The translations under genes were made by a program, and so were the position numbers. A stretch of 11,800 nucleotides of DNA from Atopostipes sp043425375 (GTDB taxonomy: Bacteria; Bacillota; Bacilli; Lactobacillales; Carnobacteriaceae_A). Below, one piece after another: positions 1 to 6,235 of this stretch (positions within the stretch are counted from its first letter, which is position 1; each line of letters begins with the position of its first letter). Below the pieces are notes generated by a model, which was not told the origin of the DNA, searched no databases, and saw only the letters and a list, made by a program, of their open reading frames with translations. The DNA lies in NCBI GenBank assembly GCA_043425375.1, contig JBHWQC010000131.1:1-11800 (forward strand), written 5' to 3'.

Positions 1-1
1 T

Positions 2-126
2 TCACAGTATTCCTGTTTCTCTATCGACAATTAACTGAATAACTTCTTTTAGTTTTGACATCTCAAAATGCTTTTTTGATACCGCTTAAAATTTCGTTTA
101 AAAGTAGGTGTAAATTTAATCTCCAT
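2..126 (-). pseudogene. Frameshifted YafQ-type mRNA interferase toxin (remnant, reaches the left edge)
   Basis: The reading starts at an ATG (126-124) that overlaps the end of the upstream antitoxin gene, the usual arrangement of dinJ-yafQ pairs. It reads MEIKFTPTFKRNFKRYQK, then runs out of frame to a stop at 49-51. A one-base shift at the T6 run (72-77; A6 on the coding strand) restores a second piece, KKHFEMSKLKEVIQLIVDRE, which ends at a TGA at 2-4. Joined, these match the N-terminal half of RelE-superfamily YafQ toxins, ribosome-dependent endoribonucleases that cut mRNA. The family normally continues from this point (about 90 residues in all) with the catalytic half. That part is either outside the window or separated by a second lesion, because the frame closes right after VDRET. 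Seen directly: the overlap, the homopolymer frameshift and the early stop. Inference: the toxin is inactive. A sequencing error in the A-run cannot be excluded, but the second stop argues against it. Confidence 0.68.
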
Positions 127-256
127 TCAACTTTTCCCACAATTCTTCAACTGAGCGAGCTACTTCAAGTTCATTGTTCTCTACTTCCTGAAAAGCTTGT
201 TCAGATTCTTTTTTTAAATCTTCTTCGATTCGAATATTAATATTTTTTGTGGCCAT
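116..256 (-). pseudogene. Internally deleted DinJ/RelB-type antitoxin (46 aa)
   Basis: The start is the ATG at 256, preceded by AGGAGGAG with 6 bases of spacing; a longer frame upstream has no ribosome site. Residues 1-20 (MATKNINIRIEEDLKKESEQ) are the classic start of DinJ-family antitoxins, the beta strand of the ribbon-helix-helix DNA-binding fold. Residues 21-46 (AFQEVENN...SVEELWEKLNGD) match the C-terminal toxin-binding tail. The family is usually 85-95 residues. Here the helix-helix core and hydrophobic middle (about 40-45 residues) are missing without loss of frame. Without the second and third RHH elements it should not dimerise or bind DNA, so I call it a remnant, though it is still translatable. 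It overlaps the toxin remnant by 11 bases. An alternative reading is a genuinely short antitoxin tail peptide. Confidence 0.65.
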
Positions 257-350
257 CGTAATCTCCTCCTTTATAGATTTCACCACGATGTTATGACTAT
301 GTGAATACAAAGTAATGATAATTTTTACTTCAATGTGAGTTTTAAAAGGG

Positions 351-396
351 AGAAAATAAAAAACAGTATACAATTTTTAGATAAATTGCATACCGT
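351..396 (-). terminator. Rho-independent terminator of the SEC-C gene
   Basis: On the minus strand, arms at 396-383 and 376-363 pair over 14 positions (two are G-U) around a 6-base loop. A TTTTTATTTT tract (362-353) follows at once. It lies 15 bases past the stop codon of the SEC-C gene. On the plus strand the two wobble pairs become mismatches and no T-tract follows, so the direction is clear. Confidence 0.8.
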
Positions 397-411
397 TCTA
401 TTCATTTAGTC

Positions 412-1065
412 TTAACCAGCTACATTAGCTTTTTGGTCTTTACTCCAGCAGCATTTTTTATACTTCTTGCCGCTGCCGCAAGGGCATGGATCGTTTCGTC
501 CCACTTTTTCCCCAACAATTCGCTGTTTGACAGGTTGCTTTCTTTGGCGTCTTGAAGCAAACGGTCTCGTCCGCACAGCTGGTTTGACAGCTTTAGCAGT
601 TGTCTCTTCTACTGCCTCTTCTACTGCCTCTTCTTCTGCTTCTTCAACTGGCTCGTCCTCAGACACCATTTCATCTAATTTTTCTTCAAACTCAGCCGGC
701 ATCGTGTACACCACTTCATCTTCATTCGCTGCTACGTAAAGAAGCCCTTGATCGACAGCTGAAGAAACAACTTCACTATTCTTTTCAGCTTGATCCGTTT
801 GTCCATCTACGATTTCTTGCAAGACCGCTAATTGATCCTTTTTAAAATCAGATAAGCGCTCATCAAGCGAGCCTCTCAAGCCTTCACTAATGACTTCGAT
901 AATCTGCCCTTTATTCCAGCTTTGTTTAACATCAAAATCATTCAGTTCCGCTACTTTAAGCAAGTTCGGCTTCGTATAGGCATCCAAGCTTGCCTCTAAC
1001 GTATCTGCGTCTGGAGCACCCTTTAGCACTAAGCCATCTAACTTTTCCTCAACAACATCCAACAT
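412..1065 (-). CDS. SEC-C zinc-motif protein with SAP/Rho-N-like N-terminus
   Basis: Product of 217 residues. The C-terminus (about 189-208) carries a complete SEC-C motif, C194-x-C196-x8-C205-C206 (GRNDPCPCGSGKKYKKCC). This is the small zinc finger that ends SecA and also occurs on many stand-alone proteins; in SecA it binds SecB and ribosomes. Residues about 30-62 (TKPNLLKVAEL...KGQIIEVISEG) look like a helix-extension-helix of the SAP/Rho-N kind. Residues 70-135 look like a small winged-helix-like region, and 137-156 is a Glu/Ala/Val low-complexity linker encoded by 12-base tandem repeats. A basic stretch (162-182) precedes the zinc motif. Start choice: AAGGGG at 1075-1080 lies 9 bases before ATG 1065 but only 3 before the upstream GTG (1071), so ATG is preferred. 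It is monocistronic, with its own promoter and terminator. The role is unknown; nucleic-acid or ribosome association is inference. Confidence 0.85.
   Translation of the reverse strand: MLDVVEEKLDGLVLKGAPDADTLEASLDAYTKPNLLKVAELNDFDVKQSWNKGQIIEVISEGLRGSLDERLSDFKKDQLAVLQEIVDGQTDQAEKNSEVVSSAVDQGLLYVAANEDEVVYTMPAEFEEKLDEMVSEDEPVEEAEEEAVEEAVEETTAKAVKPAVRTRPFASRRQRKQPVKQRIVGEKVGRNDPCPCGSGKKYKKCCWSKDQKANVAG
599..658. repeat. 12-base tandem repeat coding for an acidic EEAV linker
   Basis: Two perfect adjacent copies of ACTGCCTCTTCT (611-622 and 623-634) are flanked by degenerate copies on both sides (TCTGCTTCTTCA at 635-646, ACTGGCTCGTCC at 647-658, and part of a unit before 611). Because the unit is 12 bases, gain or loss of copies keeps the frame and only changes linker length in the SEC-C protein. 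Confidence 0.75.
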
Positions 1066-1125
1066 CTTCACATTCCCCTTACACTAACTAATTTATTTCA
1101 AAATACTTGCATAAACCCACATGTT

Positions 1126-1149
1126 ATTATACTACACATGAAATGAAAA
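1126..1149 (-). promoter_or_regulatory. Probable promoter of the SEC-C gene
   Basis: A perfect TATAAT (-10) lies on the minus strand at 1131-1126, about 60 bases before the start codon. The best -35 is a weak TTTTCA at an 18-base spacing (1149-1144). No other gene is upstream on this strand before the lipoprotein terminator at 1170-1219. Confidence 0.5.
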
Positions 1150-1167
1150 TGAAAACCATGCGGAAAA

Positions 1168-1219
1168 TATGAATAAAAATACTCTCTGAAGATAGCATTT
1201 TATAGCTAACTTCAGAGAG
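1168..1219 (-). terminator. Rho-independent terminator of the YdhK lipoprotein gene
   Basis: The arms CTCTCTGAAGTTAGC and GCTATCTTCAGAGAG (minus strand, 1219-1205 and 1196-1182) pair at 14 of 15 positions with an 8-base loop. TATTTTTATT follows at 1181-1172. It begins 18 bases after the lipoprotein stop codon. The plus strand has no T-tract after the stem. Confidence 0.85.
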
Positions 1220-1237
1220 GAAGATACAACAAAATGT

Positions 1238-1831
1238 TTATTCAGATGGAGCTAATTCTTCTTCCGTCACCCATTTATGGTTTTCAACGGTCTCACCTGT
1301 TTCGGTATCCGTGTAAGTGACCATATAAACAGTGGTATCTTCAGCAGAGTCAATCGTGGCTGTTGCGCCTTGCATACCTGGCATGTGGTAAGCGGCCAAC
1401 TCCACTTCATCGCCTGCTTGATACGGTTCCTCTTGGGCATCCACCATCTCTTCATGGACGACCCATTTATGATTGGCTACTGTTTCTCCCGTTTCAGTGT
1501 CCGGATAAGTCACTTCATAAGCAATAGTATCAAAAGCACCTTCTATCGTTCCATCAGCGCCTTCCATACCAGGCATATGGTCCGTTTGAATAATTACTTG
1601 ACTGCCTACTGGATAGGTCGGATTCTCTGCTTCTGCTAGGCCTTCTGGGATTTCACCCGATTCATCATGCACCATACCGCCGTGGTCGCCACTTTCTGAA
1701 GCAGTTTCTTCAGTTGTTGTTTGATTCGTATCTGTGTCAGTAGATTCATTTACTTCTTCAGTACCACATGCGCCAAGTAATAAGGCAGATGACAGTAAAA
1801 GAGTCCCCAACCACTTTTTATTCTGTTTCAT
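1238..1831 (-). CDS. YdhK-type (DUF1541) lipoprotein with two tandem domains
   Basis: Product of 197 residues, starting at ATG 1831 with AAGGAGG (1838-1844) 6 bases before it. A Lys-rich signal peptide ends in lipobox L19-G-A-C22, so the mature protein is lipid-anchored outside the membrane. Residues 23-48 are a Thr/Glu/Asp linker, followed by a DHGGMVHDE His/Met patch (49-57). Two DUF1541 repeats follow, about 73-130 and 137-193. Each has an HMPGM motif (H85-M89 and H149-M153), a VTYxDTETGETV strand and an NHKWV motif (120-124 and 184-188). Known of the family: B. subtilis YdhK and staphylococcal CopL are DUF1541 lipoproteins, and CopL binds copper outside the cell; the paired HMPGM and NHKWV motifs are likely metal sites. 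Here the gene stands alone with its own promoter and terminator, with no copper ATPase or CopY/CsoR gene in the window. Copper binding is inferred by family. Confidence 0.9.
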   Translation of the reverse strand: MKQNKKWLGTLLLSSALLLGACGTEEVNESTDTDTNQTTTEETASESGDHGGMVHDESGEIPEGLAEAENPTYPVGSQVIIQTDHMPGMEGADGTIEGAFDTIAYEVTYPDTETGETVANHKWVVHEEMVDAQEEPYQAGDEVELAAYHMPGMQGATATIDSAEDTTVYMVTYTDTETGETVENHKWVTEEELAPSE

Positions 1832-1869
1832 TTTTTTCCTCCTTAATTAATCACGTAAATTTTCTTACA

Positions 1870-1898
1870 ATTTTAGTTTAAAACGTTTAATACGTAAA
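1870..1898 (-). promoter_or_regulatory. Probable promoter of the lipoprotein gene, with palindrome in the spacer
   Basis: On the minus strand, TTTACG (-35, 1898-1893) and TAAAAT (-10, 1875-1870) are 17 bases apart, about 40 bases before the start codon. The palindrome AAACGTTT (1881-1888) sits inside the spacer, where a repressor or activator could act. I see no cop box of the TACANNTGTA type nearby. Confidence 0.45.
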
Positions 1899-1957
1899 TA
1901 AAAGCGTTATGCCTTTAACTTGGAACACATTGCTTCTATTACTGAATGATTTCAAAC

Positions 1958-2203
1958 TTAATTTTCTCTATTTATCGAAGCCAGCATTTCATTTAAAGAG
2001 CGGATATATTCAGAATGCATAGGTTCAAGGTGCTTCCAACTATCTCCTCCACTATAGTTTTCAGTATAGGATATTTCTTTAATTGTCTTATAAACCTCAA
2101 TGGCTTTTTCATCCACTAAGCCTTTATCAATATCATTAGTAGTGGTTTAAACATACAAAAAATCCCCACCTATGTCTGTAGGCAGAGATTTGGTGTTACT
2201 CAT
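1958..2203 (-). pseudogene. Broken gene remnant, unknown family
   Basis: A minus-strand frame of 62 codons (2146-1961, stop TAA at 1958-1960) reads like real protein: NDIDKGLVDEKAIEVYKTIK, then GGDSWKHLEPMHSEYIRSLN and a polar tail. It has no usable start codon or ribosome site, and a TAA (2147-2149) closes it upstream. Beyond that stop the same frame continues as an 18-codon piece from ATG 2203 (SNTKSLPTDIGGDFLYV), which may be the other part of the same gene after a nonsense mutation. The alternative is that 2155-2191 is only a terminator and the resemblance to protein is chance. I do not recognise the family. The surrounding stretch from 1832 to 2297 holds only this remnant, the lipoprotein promoter and the hairpin. 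Confidence 0.45.
2155..2191 (-). terminator. Hairpin with T-tract, possible terminator of the PfoR-type gene
   Basis: On the minus strand the arms 2191-2179 and 2172-2160 can pair at all 13 positions (three are G-U) around the 6-base loop CAGACA. A run of six T (2160-2155) follows. It lies about 107 bases past the stop of the PfoR-type gene, which is far but has no better candidate. It overlaps the possible coding remnant described at 1958-2203, so one of the two readings may be accidental. Confidence 0.5.
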
Positions 2204-2297
2204 ATTGAACTATAGCAAATTATAATCAGTTCTGTTTGTTAAAACTCTCTTACATTTACCATTTAAGTTTATGATAGATGAATAAATCCACAATAAA

Positions 2298-3338
2298 TTA
2301 AATCATCCCACCTAATTTTAAGTCGCCCTCTTTAATGAGTCCCTTTGACCGCATGAAATGACCAATCAGAGGGGTAAGAACGGCTGGGAGAATAATATAT
2401 AAAACCAAAACGCCAACGATCACGTTTAGTCCCCCGCCCATTGTATTAAACGTTTCAATAATACCGACTAAGCCGCTGGTCCCCATACCTGCCCCTACTG
2501 GACTATTTTCCATCTCGAAAATTATCGTGGACATAGGACCTGTAATGGCCGACACAAGAACTGGCGGCAACAAACCCCAAGGATTCTTAATTAAATTCGG
2601 AATTTGTAGCATAGATGTCCCTAATCCTTGCGCAGCGACTCCGCTCCATCCATTCTCTTTAAAGCTCATAAAGGCAAAACCGACCATATGGGCACAACAG
2701 CCGGCCATCGCAGCGCCTGCCGCAAGGCCTTCCAGACCCAGCATCATACTTAACGCGGCACTACTAAAGGGTAAGGTTAACACCATGCCGACAATGGTTG
2801 AAACGACCACCCCCATCGCAAATGGCGCAAGATCCGTCGCATACATTACGACTTCTCCCGTGGCTGCCATGAAACCGCCAATGATTGGCCCGATCACCGC
2901 GCCAACGGAAACACCAGAAAGAATGGTTGCGCCAGTCGTTACAATAATATCAAGTCTTGTTTCCCCTGACACCAGCTTGCCGATTTCTGCCCCGATTAAT
3001 GCGGCAATAAAAGCCCCCGCAGGCCCACCCAATACATTGCCCGCCGCACCTGTGATGGTGGATGAAAATAAGACTAATGGGGGAGCTTGTAAGGCATAAG
3101 CCACCGCTACCCCGATGGCGGGTCCAGTCATGGAGTTCGCGATTGGCCACACCGTTTCGGATAAAAATGGAAGATTCAATTGTTGCCCGATCGTGTTAAG
3201 AATCGTTCCAATCAAAAGGGATGCAAATAAACCTTGGGCCATGCTTCCCAAGGCCTCAATCAAATACCGTTGCATCGAAATTTCAATATTCTTTTTCCTT
3301 AAAAAAGCTTTTAGTTTAGATGATTTATTCGCAGACAT
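2298..3338 (-). CDS. PfoR-type PTS_EIIC_2 membrane protein
   Basis: Product of 346 residues; ATG 3338 is preceded by AAGGAG (3345-3350) at 6 bases. After a basic N-terminal stretch (1-24) it is almost entirely hydrophobic and Gly/Ala-rich, with about 8-10 membrane segments between 30 and 328. Hallmarks are the SMTGPAIGVAVAYALQAPPL region (69-88), the GNVLGGPAGAF loop (100-110), the MAGCCAHMVGFAF segment (211-223), and the GVAAQGLGTSMLQIPNLIKN block (233-252), which strongly resembles clostridial PfoR. The family (COG3641, Pfam PTS_EIIC_2) was named for an effect on perfringolysin expression. Its fold is that of a PTS EIIC permease, and the regulatory role is disputed; the true substrate is unknown. 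No EIIA or EIIB domain or gene lies here, so PTS transport would need partners elsewhere. It is divergent from the amidohydrolase gene, with 301 bases between the two start codons. Confidence 0.9.
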   Translation of the reverse strand: MSANKSSKLKAFLRKKNIEISMQRYLIEALGSMAQGLFASLLIGTILNTIGQQLNLPFLSETVWPIANSMTGPAIGVAVAYALQAPPLVLFSSTITGAAGNVLGGPAGAFIAALIGAEIGKLVSGETRLDIIVTTGATILSGVSVGAVIGPIIGGFMAATGEVVMYATDLAPFAMGVVVSTIVGMVLTLPFSSAALSMMLGLEGLAAGAAMAGCCAHMVGFAFMSFKENGWSGVAAQGLGTSMLQIPNLIKNPWGLLPPVLVSAITGPMSTIIFEMENSPVGAGMGTSGLVGIIETFNTMGGGLNVIVGVLVLYIILPAVLTPLIGHFMRSKGLIKEGDLKLGGMI

Positions 3339-3373
3339 AAAGAACTCCTTGTTTGTAGTTGTATCGCTTTTTT

Positions 3374-3402
3374 ATTATACCACTACAAGGGAAGAAAGTT
3401 GC
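3374..3402 (-). promoter_or_regulatory. Probable promoter of the PfoR-type gene
   Basis: A perfect TATAAT lies on the minus strand at 3379-3374, 35 bases before the start codon. The -35 position at 17 bases (3402-3397, GCAACT) is poor, which suggests a weak or activator-dependent promoter. The CTTAA-TCG-TTAAG palindrome (3426-3438) is just upstream of it. Confidence 0.4.
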
Positions 3403-3434
3403 TTATGAATCTAAGAAAGATTGACCTTAATCGT

Positions 3435-3483
3435 TAAGATAAGATTTTTACCTTGCGTCCATAAGATAAGATTCCTAGTGGAT
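3435..3483. repeat. Direct repeat TAAGATAAGATT, candidate operator between divergent genes
   Basis: Two identical 12-base copies at 3435-3446 and 3472-3483 are 37 bases apart start to start. The first overlaps the palindrome CTTAA-TCG-TTAAG (3426-3438). Both lie between the divergent PfoR-type and amidohydrolase promoters, where a shared regulator would bind. The motif core TAAGATAA recurs at 7735-7742 before the YjiH gene. Binding is inference. Confidence 0.35.
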
Positions 3484-3534
3484 GTTGAAATAAAAGCTTT
3501 TTTCGTGATCTGATAAAGAATATTTAGTAGTTAT

Positions 3535-3562
3535 TTGTTTCTAATAAAAACTATTGTATAAT
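3535..3562 (+). promoter_or_regulatory. Probable promoter of the M20 amidohydrolase gene
   Basis: TTGTTT (3535-3540) and TATAAT (3557-3562) are 16 bases apart, about 78 bases before the start codon. A second TATAAT at 3591-3596 has no good -35 partner and is a weaker candidate. Confidence 0.55.
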
Positions 3563-3639
3563 TATGAGAGATAGATTAATTTGTAATAACTATAATATTA
3601 GAAAAATAAACTATTCAGAAGAAAGAAAGAGGTATTCTA

Positions 3640-4836
3640 TTGAACATGATTAAAGAAGAATGGTTAGAAGAAATTCACTCAAGAAAAGATCAAGTCATTG
3701 CTTACAGACGCTATTTACACCAGTTCCCCGAACTGTCCTTTCAAGAATATAAAACAAGTCAATATATTTATGATGAAATGAGTCAGTTAGAAAATGCAGA
3801 GGTTACACGACCTACTGAGACCTCTGTCTTAGTCAAAATTACTGGTGGAAAGCCAGGTAAGAAAATGGGTTTGAGAGCGGATATTGATGCACTCCCCATT
3901 CAAGAAGAACGACCAGAACTGGACTTTCAGTCTAAAAAAGACGGAGTGATGCATGCTTGCGGTCATGATGGACATACCGCCATCTTAATGGTGGCCACTC
4001 AATTTTTGGCAGAACATGCGGATGAGTTGGAAGGCGAAATTTACAGCATTTTCCAACACGCCGAAGAGCTGCCTCCTGGAGGGGCTCAGGAGATGGTGGC
4101 AACGGGTTTGTTTAATGATTTTGACTTTATTTATGGTCACCATTTAATGGCCACTCTTCCACTTGGTACAATCGATATTAAAAGCGGTCCGAACTCAGGA
4201 AATGCCGACATATATGAATTAAAAATATTTGGCCGTGGCGGTCATGCAGCGTATCCATACAAAAGTATTGATCCGGTGGTTATCGGCGGACAAATTTTAG
4301 AGAAGTTACAAACGATTGTTTCCAGAAAAGTGGATCCCATACATGCGGCCGTGATTTCAAATACGGCCTTTCAAGCGGGAACCGCTGATGCACTAAATAT
4401 CATTCCTGACACAGCCTTTCTAGGCGGAAGTGTTCGAACAGATCACACAGCCACGCGTGAAATGATTGCTGAAGAAATCGAGAAAGTGGTTAAAGCTACA
4501 TGTGACGCATACGGAGCGACTTATAAGTTAGATTACACATACGGTTATAGCGCCGTTTACAATGACGCAGAAGCCACTGCAATTGTCAAAGAGATAGCAG
4601 AAGGCACTTTCCCAGGGCAAACTACTGAACTTCCATTATCCATGGGAGGCGAAGATTTTTCTGCCTTTTCTGATATTGTTCCAGCCACTTATGCCTGGAT
4701 TGGCGCAGGAAACGAAGAAAAGGGGTACGACTATCCTCACCACCATCCAAAATTTGCGATCGATGAAGAGAGCTTGCTCATTGGTGTCAAAATGTTTGTA
4801 GCCGTAGCTGCGAATTATTCAAAATTGTCCAGTTAA
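3640..4836 (+). CDS. M20 family metallo-amidohydrolase / aminoacylase-like peptidase
   Basis: Product of 398 residues, the usual family length. Start: AGAGG ending at 3632 lies 7 bases before TTG 3640, while the nearby ATG 3646 would be 13 bases away, so TTG is preferred (ATG remains possible). The M20D signature is complete: GLRADIDALPIQEE (77-90) and MHACGHDGHTA (104-114) with ligands C107 and H109. HAEELPPGG (140-148) holds catalytic or ligand Glu142/143, GHH (166-168) a metal His, GRGGHAAYP (198-206) the lid-domain contact, and MGGEDFSAF (335-343) and the HHHPKF motif (367-372) complete the metal site. The family hydrolyses N-acyl amino acids such as hippurate, IAA-amino acids and N-acetyl-diaminopimelate, with a two-metal site in the cytoplasm. 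Position 74-112 and the lid place it with YxeP/HipO-like enzymes, not with dipeptidases such as PepV. The exact substrate cannot be told. It is monocistronic, with its own promoter and terminator. Confidence 0.92.
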   Translation: MNMIKEEWLEEIHSRKDQVIAYRRYLHQFPELSFQEYKTSQYIYDEMSQLENAEVTRPTETSVLVKITGGKPGKKMGLRADIDALPIQEERPELDFQSKKDGVMHACGHDGHTAILMVATQFLAEHADELEGEIYSIFQHAEELPPGGAQEMVATGLFNDFDFIYGHHLMATLPLGTIDIKSGPNSGNADIYELKIFGRGGHAAYPYKSIDPVVIGGQILEKLQTIVSRKVDPIHAAVISNTAFQAGTADALNIIPDTAFLGGSVRTDHTATREMIAEEIEKVVKATCDAYGATYKLDYTYGYSAVYNDAEATAIVKEIAEGTFPGQTTELPLSMGGEDFSAFSDIVPATYAWIGAGNEEKGYDYPHHHPKFAIDEESLLIGVKMFVAVAANYSKLSS

Positions 4837-4849
4837 ATCGTCTTTTAAA

Positions 4850-4890
4850 AAATATAAGAGGATGCAGATTAATATCCTGCATCCTCTTTT
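4850..4890. terminator. Bidirectional terminator between the convergent amidohydrolase and Mbeg1-like genes
   Basis: The perfect 12-base arms AAGAGGATGCAG (4856-4867) and CTGCATCCTCTT (4877-4888) enclose a 9-base loop. On the plus strand TTTT follows the stem, 20 bases after the amidohydrolase stop. On the minus strand ATATTTTTT follows, 46 bases after the stop of the minus-strand hydrolase gene. Confidence 0.88.
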
Positions 4891-4933
4891 CATATTCCCT
4901 TAGTTGAAAAAAGCAAAAGATAGGATAGAATTC

Positions 4934-6115
4934 TCACTTCAAAGGCTCAGTGCCATAAAATGGCAACTTTTCGATTTCTTTTACCAGTCTGCTTTTTATC
5001 TGTTTGATTTGTTTTCGCTTTTGCGCCTGCTTTGACGCAAACGCTCTTCTCCATTCTTTTTTCAAAATCATAATAAGAAGTTTAATGACTTCTAAAAACG
5101 CATAGCCTCTATTTTCATCCGCTAAGACTTGTCTTTGTCTGTACATACGGCGAAGCGTTTGAACATTTAGCTGGTTCAAGTCGCGAATCGACATGATATC
5201 ATTCTCTTTAAGCAGCGCAAAACAAGCATCAATCGTCCCCATTGCCTTTGTTTCTTCGCTAGCGTCAATTAAGTGATCCGCCAAACGTGACAGCCAGGCT
5301 GATTTCATCGATATTTCTGACACACGCGCCAACTGGTTATCTTCTATCTTCCACGTATGCGGATTATGCTGATTAAGACCGCTGGCAACACTTTCAATGA
5401 CGTGATAATTTTTTCCTTGTTCAAATAAAGCCCCAAAGATTGACTCTTGCGGAATAAATTTATAGCGCGCAAAAGGAGCTGCTTCAGCTAATTCTTCCAA
5501 CTCTTCAATATGCGCGACCCCAGGCCCGTCATAGTTGTACACCGCTAACACATAGTTGGAAACCACTTCAGGCAGCAGTAAACTGGCAGCTTCTGCCAGA
5601 TGGCCGCCTTTGGAATACCCAACAATAGAATACGCATTGTCGGCTTGTGCCATCGTTTCTTTCAAGTAATCCACCGCGGATAAGACAGCTGGCAGAGGCT
5701 TTTTCAACAGCATCCGGCAATTTTCTTCCCAAGATAATAAAGACGAATCCGATCCTTTGAAAGTTGCCACACGATGAGCGTTTGGCAACTCATAGGTTAC
5801 CGCGCGAAACTTCACTTTGTCTTTGGGCTTAATGACTTCTAGCGGATAAATCATCGCCACTTCGCCGTAACGCTTGCTTTGGCTTAAAGATTGAAGCAAC
5901 AAACGATTATCCGGATGCTTAGGCTGGCTGGAAAATTGCCGCATACCCTGGGCATCTTTCAGTTCAGAAAAAGTCACACGGCCCTGCTTTTTTACATTCG
6001 TATAATGTAAAAAAGACGCAGCATAAGCCAACACCAGCCCATCCACTTCGTTAAATGGCAGTTCTTTAAAAGACTGGTCACTCGTTTTGATCAGATATTC
6101 AACTAAAGGACTCAC
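4934..6115 (-). CDS. Mbeg1-like (DUF2974) alpha/beta-hydrolase family protein
   Basis: Product of 393 residues. Start: GGAGG (6125-6129) is 9 bases before GTG 6115, whereas the upstream in-frame TTG (6142) has no ribosome site. The conserved start (LVEYLIKTSDQSFKELPFNE, 4-23, then VDGLVL) is typical of DUF2974. VATFKGSDSSLLSWEEN (116-132) resembles the lipase-like F-[RK]-G-[ST]-D segment. GYSKGG (166-171) is the nucleophile elbow with Ser168, NYDGPG (194-199) carries an Asp, and QHNPHTW (249-255) supplies candidate His residues, so a Ser/Asp/His hydrolase triad is plausible. No signal peptide or clear membrane segment is present, so it is cytoplasmic. The last 70 residues are very basic (RKQIKQIKSRLVKEIEK). 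Members are widespread in Firmicutes, but the substrate is unknown. It is monocistronic. Confidence 0.85.
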   Translation of the reverse strand: MSPLVEYLIKTSDQSFKELPFNEVDGLVLAYAASFLHYTNVKKQGRVTFSELKDAQGMRQFSSQPKHPDNRLLLQSLSQSKRYGEVAMIYPLEVIKPKDKVKFRAVTYELPNAHRVATFKGSDSSLLSWEENCRMLLKKPLPAVLSAVDYLKETMAQADNAYSIVGYSKGGHLAEAASLLLPEVVSNYVLAVYNYDGPGVAHIEELEELAEAAPFARYKFIPQESIFGALFEQGKNYHVIESVASGLNQHNPHTWKIEDNQLARVSEISMKSAWLSRLADHLIDASEETKAMGTIDACFALLKENDIMSIRDLNQLNVQTLRRMYRQRQVLADENRGYAFLEVIKLLIMILKKEWRRAFASKQAQKRKQIKQIKSRLVKEIEKLPFYGTEPLK

Positions 6116-6182
6116 CCAAGCGCACCTCCGCACCCTTTTCAATCATTCTACTCTCAATGATTACCTTCACTCTAACTTGCTT

Positions 6183-6211
6183 ATTATACAGGATATACAT
6201 GAAATGAACAA
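6183..6211 (-). promoter_or_regulatory. Promoter of the Mbeg1-like hydrolase gene
   Basis: On the minus strand, TTGTTC (6211-6206) and TATAAT (6188-6183) are 17 bases apart, about 70 bases before the GTG start. It is a near-consensus vegetative sigma factor promoter. Confidence 0.65.
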
Positions 6212-6235
6212 ACGTTTGGTATTTCTCACAAATAA

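Noticed and set aside
467..845. Plus-strand Ser/Leu-rich frames across the SEC-C gene
   Set aside because: They are the antisense of the acidic repeat region, have no ribosome site, and their repeated serine and leucine come only from the 12-base repeats.
1832..1900. Cop box or CcpA site upstream of the lipoprotein
   Set aside because: No TACANNTGTA sequence is present, and the AAACGTTT palindrome only poorly fits a cre site.
2527..3099. 190-residue plus-strand frame opposite the PfoR-type gene
   Set aside because: Pro/Ala/Thr-rich antisense reading of a membrane protein gene, with no ribosome site. The opposite strand has clear family motifs and a strong ribosome site.
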